Source of the DNA: CAHJWO01 sp964245885
Lineage (GTDB): Bacteria; Verrucomicrobiota; Verrucomicrobiia; Chthoniobacterales; SZAS-18
Reading direction: 5' to 3'
Length of the DNA: 58,889 bases
NCBI GenBank assembly: GCA_964245885.1
Contig: CAXTOX010000009.1
Span: 1 to 58,889, forward strand
The notes beneath the pieces were generated by a model. It had not been told where the DNA came from. It saw nothing but the letters and a program-made list of their open reading frames with translations, and made no database searches. Below, in pieces: positions 52,871 to 58,889 of the stretch. The number at the start of each line of letters is the position of its first letter. Position 1 is the first letter of the stretch. The position numbers and the translations under genes are program-made.

Positions 52871-54187
52871 ATGAGCAAACGATTTTGGATCATCGCCCTT
52901 CTGTGCGTGCTGGGCTTCGGGGGCTGGTATTTCGTGCGGCACCGCGAGGCCGCCGGTGGCACCACCAAGGCCGGTGCCGGCGGTCGGCAGGGTGGCGGGG
53001 CGGGCGGGCGCCGCGGCGGGGGCGGGCCTGATCCGAACATGCCCGTGCCCGTCATCGCCGGGAAGGTCGAGGAAAAAAATGTCCCCATCTACCTGGACGG
53101 GCTGGGAACCGTGCAGGCGTACAACACCGTGACGGTGAAAGCCCGCGTCGACGGGCAGCTCGACAAGGTGGCGTTCACCGAAGGCCAGGACGTGAAGGAA
53201 GGGGAGCTGCTCGCGCAGATCGACCCGCGTCCGTACCAGGCCGCGCTCGACCAGGCGGTCGCCAAAAAGGCGCAGGACGACGCCCAGCTCTCCAACGCGC
53301 GCCTCGTGCTCCAGCGCGACAAGGATCTCATCGACAAAAAAGTCCTCGACCAGCAGAGCTACGACACCCAACGGTTCCTGGTGGACCAGACGGTGGCCAC
53401 CGTGCAAGCCGACCAGGCCGCCATCGACAACGCCCGCACGCAACTCGACTACACGCACATCACGGCACCTCTCGCCGGCCGGGTGGGGGTGCGCCAGGTG
53501 GACCAAGGGAACATCATCCACGCCACGGACACCGGGGGGTTGGTGGTCATCACCCAGCTTCACCCCATTTCCGTCGTCTTCACGCTGCCGGAGCAAAATC
53601 TCCAGTTGATCCGCAACCAGCATCCCGCCAGCGAGCCGCAGAACCACATGCAGGTCGTCGCCGTCGGCCGGGACAACACCGGCAAGCTCGGCGACGGGAC
53701 GCTGGAGGTCATCGACAACCTCATTGACCAGACCACCGGCACGATCAAGCTGAAGGCGACGTTCCAGAACGACGATCTGCGGCTCTGGCCAGGAGAATTC
53801 GTGAACGCGCGGCTGCTGCTGACCACGCGGGAGAACGGCCTCGTCGTGCCGACCAGCGTCGTGCAGCGGGGGCCGCAGGGTTCGTACGCGTTCGTGATCA
53901 AGGACGACGGGACGGCCGAGATGCGCCAGATCAAGGTGGCGCAGGACGAGGACGGCCTTTCGCTGATCGACGATGGTCTGAAGGCAGGCGAAAGTGTGGT
54001 GGTCGACGGTCAGTACAAGCTCCAGGAAGGCTCGAAGGTGGCGGTAGGCGACCGCAACGGCGACAAGCGCGGCGGCGACCAACCCCGCAAAGACGGTGAC
54101 GGATCGCAGCACCGCGGCAACCGTGACGGAAAAACGGCGGGCAGCCCGCCGCCCGTCGCCTCGCCGGCCGTCGCGGCGAGCCGCTGA
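52871..54187 (+). CDS. mdtA: RND efflux periplasmic adaptor, MdtA-like
   Basis: 438 residues from ATG 52871 (MSKRFWIIALLCVLGFGGWY). The N-terminal membrane helix is followed by a Gly/Arg-rich linker (about 36-65). Adaptor features: VPVIAGKVEEKNVPIYLDGL, TVTVKARVDGQLDKVAFTEG, GELLAQIDPRPYQAALDQAV, the hairpin, LDYTHITAPLAGRVGVRQVD, and LVVPTSVVQRGPQGSYAFVI. The C-terminal tail is again rich in Gly/Asp/Arg. It links the inner-membrane pump to the outer-membrane channel. mdtB starts 17 bp downstream. No outer-membrane factor gene is in view. Confidence 0.95.
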   Translation: MSKRFWIIALLCVLGFGGWYFVRHREAAGGTTKAGAGGRQGGGAGGRRGGGGPDPNMPVPVIAGKVEEKNVPIYLDGLGTVQAYNTVTVKARVDGQLDKVAFTEGQDVKEGELLAQIDPRPYQAALDQAVAKKAQDDAQLSNARLVLQRDKDLIDKKVLDQQSYDTQRFLVDQTVATVQADQAAIDNARTQLDYTHITAPLAGRVGVRQVDQGNIIHATDTGGLVVITQLHPISVVFTLPEQNLQLIRNQHPASEPQNHMQVVAVGRDNTGKLGDGTLEVIDNLIDQTTGTIKLKATFQNDDLRLWPGEFVNARLLLTTRENGLVVPTSVVQRGPQGSYAFVIKDDGTAEMRQIKVAQDEDGLSLIDDGLKAGESVVVDGQYKLQEGSKVAVGDRNGDKRGGDQPRKDGDGSQHRGNRDGKTAGSPPPVASPAVAASR

Positions 54188-54204
54188 AGACCGCCCGCGC
54201 GCCC

Positions 54205-57200
54205 ATGAACATCTCCGAGCCCTTCATCCGCCGGCCCGTCGCCACCTCGCTGCTGATGGCGGCGGTCATCCTGCTCGGTTTGCTCGGGTACGAACTGCTG
54301 CCGATCTCCGCCCTGCCGTCCGTGGATTTCCCGACGATCCAAGTCTTCGCGCAGTTGCCCGGTGCCAGCCCGGACGTGATGGCGTCGTCCGTCACCACGC
54401 CGCTGGAACGCCAGTTCGGCCAGATTCCGGGGCTGGCGTCGATGAACTCGACGAGTTCGTTTGGCAACGCGACGGTCACGCTGCAATTCGTGCTCGACCG
54501 CGAGATCGACGCCGCCGCCGAGGACGTGCAAGCCGCCATCAACGCCGCGGCGGGCGTGCTGCCAACGAACCTGCCCAACCCGCCGACGTACAACAAGGTC
54601 AACCCGGCGGACACCGCGATCCTCTCGCTGGCGATCACCTCCGACAGCCTGCCGCTGGACAAGGTCAACGACTTCGCGGATACCGTGCTCGCGCAGAAGC
54701 TCAGCCAGGTGAGCGGAGTGGGTCTCGTCTCGATCCAGGGAAACCAGAAACCGGCGGTACGCGTGCGCGTCAACCCGGCGGCGGCGGCCTCGCTCGGCCT
54801 GAGCCTCGAAGACGTGCGCACCGTGCTGGGGCAGGCCAACGTCAACGCGCCCAAAGGCTCCTTCGACGGCGCGCGCCAGTCGCAAACCATCGGGTCCAAC
54901 GACCAGATCTTCTCCGCCGAGGCTTACAAGCCGATTATCGTCGCCTACCGCAACGGTGCGCCCGTGCGGCTGAGCGACATCGGCACGGTGATCGACAGCG
55001 TGGAGAACGACCAACTCGCGGCTTGGGTGGCCGACGGCAAGCAGGGCTACAAGCCCGCCGTGCTGCTCGACATCCAGCGGCAGCCCGGCGCGAACATCAT
55101 CGAAACGGTGGACCGCATCAAGGCGCTGCTGCCACAACTGACCGCGACGATCCCGCCCTCGGTAAAGGTCAGCGTGCTGACGGACCGCACGGAAACCATC
55201 CGGGCCTCGGTCGAGGACGTGCAGTTCACGCTCGTGCTGACGGTCGTGCTGGTGGTCATGGTGATCTTCGTCTTCCTGCGCAAGCTCTGGGCGACGGTGA
55301 TCCCGAGCGTGGCGCTGCCGCTTTCCATCGTCGGCACGTTCGGACTGATGAAGCTGGCGGGCTTCAGCCTGGACAACCTTTCACTCATGGCGCTGACGAT
55401 CTCGACGGGGTTCGTCGTGGACGACGCCATCGTGATGATCGAGAACATCGTGCGCTACATCGAGGCGGGCGAAACGCCGCTGGACGCCGCGCTCAAGGGG
55501 GCCCGCCAGATCGGCTTCACGGTCATCTCGCTGAGCGTGTCGCTGATCGCGGTCTTCATCCCGCTGCTGTTCATGACCGGCATCGTCGGCCGCATGTTCC
55601 GCGAGTTCGCCCTGACCCTCACCTTCGCCGTGATCGTGTCGGCCGTCATCTCGCTGACGCTCACCCCCATGATGTGCGGCCGCCTGCTCCGGGCGGCGCC
55701 CCCGCGCGGGGGCGGCCGGGAACCCTGGCTCGCCCGCGTCGCCGAGGCGCCCATCGCCTGGATGGCGCGCGGCTACGGGGCGACGCTGGGCTGGGCCCTG
55801 CGCCGGCAGGGCCTCATGCTGCTCGTCACGCTGGCGACCCTGGGGCTGACCGTCTACCTCTACGTCATCGTGCCCAAGGGTTTCCTGCCGCAGCAGGACA
55901 CGGGGCTGATCGATGTGGTGCTGGAGGGCGCGCCCTCGGCCTCCTTCGCCGAGATGAGCCGCCTCCAGGCCCAGGCCGGCGCGGCTCTCGGGTCGGACCC
56001 CGCCATCACGGGCGTGGTGGCGGTGCTGGGCGTCGGCGCGCTGAACCCCACGGCCAACGTCGCCCACCTCCAGCTCACGCTCCGGCCCGCCGACGACCGG
56101 CGCGAGGACGCCGCCGCGGTGGCCGAGCGGGTGCGGGCGGAGCTGGCGCGGATCCCGGGCGCCACCGCCTTCGTCAAGCCCGTGCAGGACATCCAGATCG
56201 CCACGACGTCGAGCCGATCGCAGTACCAGTACACGCTGACCGGCACGGATGTGGCCATGGTCACCTCCTGGTCGAACAGGCTGGTGGCGCGGCTCCGGCA
56301 GGTCCCGCTCTTCGCCCACGTGGCGGCCGAGGTGCAGGAGGGCGGCCTGCGCGCCGTCGTGGACATCGACCGGGGCAAGGCCGGCCGACTCGGCGTCACG
56401 GCGCAGATGATCGACGACACGCTGAACGACGCCTTCGGCCAGCGGCAGATCTCCACCATCTACGGGCAATCGAACCAGTACCGCGTGATCCTGGAGGCCG
56501 CGCCCGGCTCGGCCGACGACCCGCGCGTGCTCGACAAGCTCTACGTCGGCGTGACGAGCGGCACCACCCAGGCCACGACCTCGACGGGCGGCGTCACCAC
56601 GGCCGCCACCACCACGGCCGCGACGCCGGGCGCCCAGGTCCCGCTCGTCTCCTTCGCGGCGCTGAGGCGCACCACGGCGCCGCTCAGCGTCGCCCACCAG
56701 GAGCAGTTCCCGGCCGCCGCCCTCTCGTTCGACCTCGCCCGCGGCGCCTCGCTCGGCGAGGCGGTCGCGGGGATCGCGGCGGCCGAGCGCGACATCGGCC
56801 TGCCGGCGTCCCTGGTCGGGCAGTTCGGCGCCGACGCCGCCGAGTTCGAGCGCTCGCTGGCGGGCGAGCCCTGGCTGGTGCTGGCCGCCGTGGTGACGAT
56901 CTACCTCGTGCTCGGCATCCTCTACGAGAGCTTCATCCACCCCCTCACCATCCTGTCGACCCTGCCCTCGGCGGGCGTGGGCGCCCTGCTGGCCCTGCTG
57001 GCGACGGGGCGGGAGCTGTCGATCGTGGCGCTGATCGGCATCATCCTGCTGATGGGCATCGTGAAGAAGAACGCCATCATGATGATCGACTTCGCCACCG
57101 CGGCGGAGCGCGACGAGGGCCTGTCGCCCTTCGACGCCATCGAGCGCGCCTGCCGGCTGCGCTTCCGGCCCATCATGATGACGACGCTGGCGGCCCTGTT

Positions 57201-57429
57201 CGGCGCCATCCCGCTCGCGCTGGCGCACGGCTCCGGGGCGGAGCTGCGGGTGCCGCTCGGCATCACCATCATCGGCGGCCTGCTGCTCAGCCAGTTGCTG
57301 ACGCTCTACACGACGCCGGTGATCTACCTGCGGATGGAGGCGCTCGGCCGCCGCTTCGGCCTCGGGACGAAACCCATCCCGCCCGCCGAGTCCGAGCCGG
57401 TGGCCGAGATCAGGCGGGCCGCGGAATGA
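54205..57429 (+). CDS. mdtB: RND efflux pump inner-membrane protein, MdtB-like (possible chimera)
   Basis: 1074 residues starting MNISEPFIRRPVATSLLMAA. Twelve membrane helices and two large periplasmic loops match the HAE1/MdtB proteins. The intramembrane proton-relay region is ISTGFVVDDAIVMIENIVRY, with SLIAVFIPLLFMTGIVGRMF and IILLMGIVKKNAIMMIDFAT. Drug export is driven by the proton gradient. From about 55,690 on, codon use becomes even richer in GC (for example runs of gcc/ggc/ctg), and the tail with RAAPPRGGGREPW is unlike the first half. The change falls next to the conserved SLTLTPMMCG stretch, where a wrong join would be easy. The stop codon TGA at 57427-57429 is also the beginning of the toxin-antitoxin insert. 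Confidence 0.9.
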   Translation: MNISEPFIRRPVATSLLMAAVILLGLLGYELLPISALPSVDFPTIQVFAQLPGASPDVMASSVTTPLERQFGQIPGLASMNSTSSFGNATVTLQFVLDREIDAAAEDVQAAINAAAGVLPTNLPNPPTYNKVNPADTAILSLAITSDSLPLDKVNDFADTVLAQKLSQVSGVGLVSIQGNQKPAVRVRVNPAAAASLGLSLEDVRTVLGQANVNAPKGSFDGARQSQTIGSNDQIFSAEAYKPIIVAYRNGAPVRLSDIGTVIDSVENDQLAAWVADGKQGYKPAVLLDIQRQPGANIIETVDRIKALLPQLTATIPPSVKVSVLTDRTETIRASVEDVQFTLVLTVVLVVMVIFVFLRKLWATVIPSVALPLSIVGTFGLMKLAGFSLDNLSLMALTISTGFVVDDAIVMIENIVRYIEAGETPLDAALKGARQIGFTVISLSVSLIAVFIPLLFMTGIVGRMFREFALTLTFAVIVSAVISLTLTPMMCGRLLRAAPPRGGGREPWLARVAEAPIAWMARGYGATLGWALRRQGLMLLVTLATLGLTVYLYVIVPKGFLPQQDTGLIDVVLEGAPSASFAEMSRLQAQAGAALGSDPAITGVVAVLGVGALNPTANVAHLQLTLRPADDRREDAAAVAERVRAELARIPGATAFVKPVQDIQIATTSSRSQYQYTLTGTDVAMVTSWSNRLVARLRQVPLFAHVAAEVQEGGLRAVVDIDRGKAGRLGVTAQMIDDTLNDAFGQRQISTIYGQSNQYRVILEAAPGSADDPRVLDKLYVGVTSGTTQATTSTGGVTTAATTTAATPGAQVPLVSFAALRRTTAPLSVAHQEQFPAAALSFDLARGASLGEAVAGIAAAERDIGLPASLVGQFGADAAEFERSLAGEPWLVLAAVVTIYLVLGILYESFIHPLTILSTLPSAGVGALLALLATGRELSIVALIGIILLMGIVKKNAIMMIDFATAAERDEGLSPFDAIERACRLRFRPIMMTTLAALFGAIPLALAHGSGAELRVPLGITIIGGLLLSQLLTLYTTPVIYLRMEALGRRFGLGTKPIPPAESEPVAEIRRAAE

Positions 57430-57492
57430 GCGGGCGACCGGCCGGGCCGCGTGGTAAAAGAGCACCTGATGCATGTGATGGAGGAGCGTGAC

Positions 57493-57738
57493 ATGCCCCT
57501 GATGGTGGACGTGGACGAGGCCGCGGCGCGGCTTCCCGAGATGCTGGCCGAGGTTGAGGCGGGCCGCGAGGTGGTGATCTCGCGCGGGGCCGAGCCCATC
57601 GCGAAACTTGGTGCGCTCTCGGCAGCAGTGGCCAACGATGCCGATGCGGCGGTCACGGAGATCCGCGCCGCGCGCAAGGACTTCGGTTCGACCACGATCG
57701 ATGAGATCCTGGCATGGCGGGACGAAGGCCGGCGTTGA
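57493..57738 (+). CDS. Phd/YefM-family antitoxin
   Basis: 81 residues from ATG 57493 (MPLMVDVDEAAARLPEMLAE), the start that fits the family; a GTG at 57451 and ATGs at 57469 and 57478 are in frame. It follows the usual layout: a DNA-binding N-terminus (VDVDEAAARLPEMLAEVEAG), VVISRGAEPIAKLGAL, and a toxin-binding C-terminal helix (FGSTTIDEILAWRDEGRR). The stop overlaps the start of the toxin (TGATG), a typical toxin-antitoxin arrangement. It would neutralise the toxin and repress the pair. Confidence 0.87.
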   Translation: MPLMVDVDEAAARLPEMLAEVEAGREVVISRGAEPIAKLGALSAAVANDADAAVTEIRAARKDFGSTTIDEILAWRDEGRR

Positions 57739-58160
57739 TGGCGTTCGTGATCGATGCCTCGACCGCCACGGCTTGGGTGATCGCCGACGAACAGAATGAT
57801 CTGGCCGACAAGCTCCTCGACCGTGTCAAGGAGAGCCGCGGCCACGTCCCCAGCCTGTTCTGGCATGAGATGCGCAACACCCTGCTGCTCGTCGAGCGGC
57901 GGGGGCGGAGCGCTCCAGGCACGGCGGAGGTGGCGATCGGCAGACTTCGCAGGCTTCCGATCCGGGTCATGGAGAACAGCGAGGACCACGAGGTCCTGGT
58001 TCTGGCCCCTCGGTATGGACTGACCGCCTATGATGCGTCCTACCTGGACGTTGCGATCGGCCTGAAACTGCCCCTGGCGACGGCAGACCGCCGACTGGCC
58101 GCCGCTGCGACGAGCGCCGGCATCGCCGTGCTCGGTCCCTACGCCGTCCCGCCGCCTTGA
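57738..58160 (+). CDS. vapC: VapC-type PIN-domain toxin
   Basis: 140 residues from ATG 57738 (MAFVIDASTATAWVIADEQN). The four acidic metal-binding positions of PIN ribonucleases are in place: Asp6 (VIDAS), Glu44 (FWHEMRN), Asp99 (LTAYDASYLDVA), and Asp117 (LATADRRL). It presumably cleaves RNA when free. Its stop TGA at 58158-58160 overlaps the TTG start of the mdtC fragment, so it is embedded in the efflux operon. Confidence 0.9.
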   Translation: MAFVIDASTATAWVIADEQNDLADKLLDRVKESRGHVPSLFWHEMRNTLLLVERRGRSAPGTAEVAIGRLRRLPIRVMENSEDHEVLVLAPRYGLTAYDASYLDVAIGLKLPLATADRRLAAAATSAGIAVLGPYAVPPP

Positions 58161-58889
58161 ACATCTCCGCCCCCTTCATCCGCCGTCCAATCGGCACGGC
58201 GCTGCTCGCCGTCGGGCTGTTCCTCGCGGGGGCGGTCGCCTACCTCCAGCTCCCCGTGGCGAGCCTGCCGGCGGTCGACTTCCCGTCGATCCGGGTGGGG
58301 GCGGGGCGGCCGGGTGCCGACCCCGCCATCATGGCCGCCACGGTGGCGGCGCCGCTGGAGCGGCGGCTCGGCGAGATCTCGGGGCTGAACGAGATGACGT
58401 CGAACTCGTCGCTCGGCCAGTCCTCGATCAGCCTGCAGTTCGACCTCAGCCGCAACGTCGACGACGCGGCGCGCGACGTGCAGGCGGCGCTGAACGCCGC
58501 CGTCACCGACCTGCCGGGCGACCTCCCGGCCCTGCCGACCTACCGCAAGGCCAACTCCGCCGCCTTCCCGGTCATCATCCTGGCGCTGACCTCCGCCACC
58601 CTGCCGGTGACGGCGCTCTACGACGCCGCCGACTCGGTGATCGCCCAGAAGATCAGCCAGGTGGACGGCGTCGCCGAGGTCACGGTCAACGGCGCCGCCC
58701 AGCCGGCCATCCGGGTGCGGCTCGACCCGCAGCGGCTCGCCGCCATGGGCCTGTCGATCGACGCGATCCGCACGGCGATCGGCGACGCCAACGTCGGGCA
58801 GGCCATCGGCTCCTTCGACGGGCCCGACCTCACCGAGAGCCTCGCCACGAGCGACCGCCTGTCGACGCCCGAGGATTTCGCCGCCATCG
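58157..58889 (+). CDS. mdtC: RND efflux pump inner-membrane protein, MdtC-like (partial, runs off window end)
   Basis: 244 residues to the window edge. The start is a TTG at 58157 overlapping the toxin stop (TTGA), read as MNISAPFIRRPIGTALLAVG, the normal beginning of MdtC (ATG would be expected). Further family parts are LPVASLPAVDFPSIRVGAGR, VAAPLERRLGEISGLNEMTS, and ALPTYRKANSAAFPVIILAL, as well as QKISQVDGVAEVTVNGAAQP. The base composition is that of the second half of mdtB. Efflux by MdtBC needs both proteins. The weaker TTG start may lower its synthesis. Confidence 0.9.
   Translation, partial: MNISAPFIRRPIGTALLAVGLFLAGAVAYLQLPVASLPAVDFPSIRVGAGRPGADPAIMAATVAAPLERRLGEISGLNEMTSNSSLGQSSISLQFDLSRNVDDAARDVQAALNAAVTDLPGDLPALPTYRKANSAAFPVIILALTSATLPVTALYDAADSVIAQKISQVDGVAEVTVNGAAQPAIRVRLDPQRLAAMGLSIDAIRTAIGDANVGQAIGSFDGPDLTESLATSDRLSTPEDFAAI

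Noticed and set aside
55381..57474. 697-codon open frame on the minus strand opposite mdtB
   Set aside because: It lies antisense to the well-conserved RND pump, has no recognisable motif and extreme Arg/Gly/Asp content caused by high GC.

Overview
The window reads as a GC-rich scaffold from a Verrucomicrobiota bacterium, most plausibly Opitutae-like, put together from metagenomic contigs. The lineage is inferred from protein style (cysteine-poor L33 and S18, a DksA-family protein with half of its zinc ligands, FolE2, many conserved but unnamed proteins); there is no rRNA to confirm it. Roughly the last 3.2 kb (from about 55,690) has an even higher-GC, alphaproteobacterium-like codon style and may come from another genome.

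Layout. 0-13 kb: part of a response regulator, a CHASE3 hybrid histidine kinase, recQ, a DMT transporter, a Tat-type solute-binding lipoprotein with a methyltransferase, a glycine-zipper lipoprotein, an FHA-cyclase fusion, a YihY/BrkB membrane protein, short-type gnd and an SRPBCC protein. 13-18 kb: a large Arg/Gly-rich unknown protein, acpP, a LysM/L,D-transpeptidase-like protein without catalytic residues, and accA. 18-21 kb: a pseudopilin/type II secretion fragment (gspF, a secreted protein, gspG) with a 349-bp inverted-repeat element inside it. 21-30 kb: purA, uppS, a sigma-54 activator, mfd, and a PpiC/SurA-like foldase. 30-37 kb: nth, pdxA, two ABC-2 permeases without an ATPase, then a TraR/DksA-rpmG-rpsR operon with a clear terminator, folE2, and the opposing nrdR-unknown-HIT operon. 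37-46 kb: topB, dprA, aroB, a PL8-lyase-like protein with replaced catalytic positions, and a hydantoinase. 46-50 kb: an HtrA protease, tRNA-Leu(UAG), an alpha/beta-hydrolase lipoprotein and a LysR regulator. 50-58.9 kb: a Cpx-like two-component system divergent from mdtA-mdtB, followed by a Phd/VapC-like toxin-antitoxin pair lodged between mdtB and a partial mdtC.

Assembly state matters here. Three 10-N gaps lie inside mfd, aroB and a lysR gene, and each is flanked by a second copy of the same gene segment (in aroB and lysR the copies are diverged, in mfd one contig ends in foreign sequence). A fourth, N-free junction of the same kind breaks the PpiC gene. These genes are probably intact in the real organism. 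The same process could explain the composition switch inside mdtB.

The most interesting biology: a toxin-antitoxin cassette that seems to have split an ATGA stop-start overlap between mdtB and mdtC; a cluster of proteins with reduced or no zinc dependence (TraR/DksA-like, L33, S18, FolE2); two apparent pseudoenzymes (L,D-transpeptidase and PL8 lyase); and a modular palindromic repeat element.
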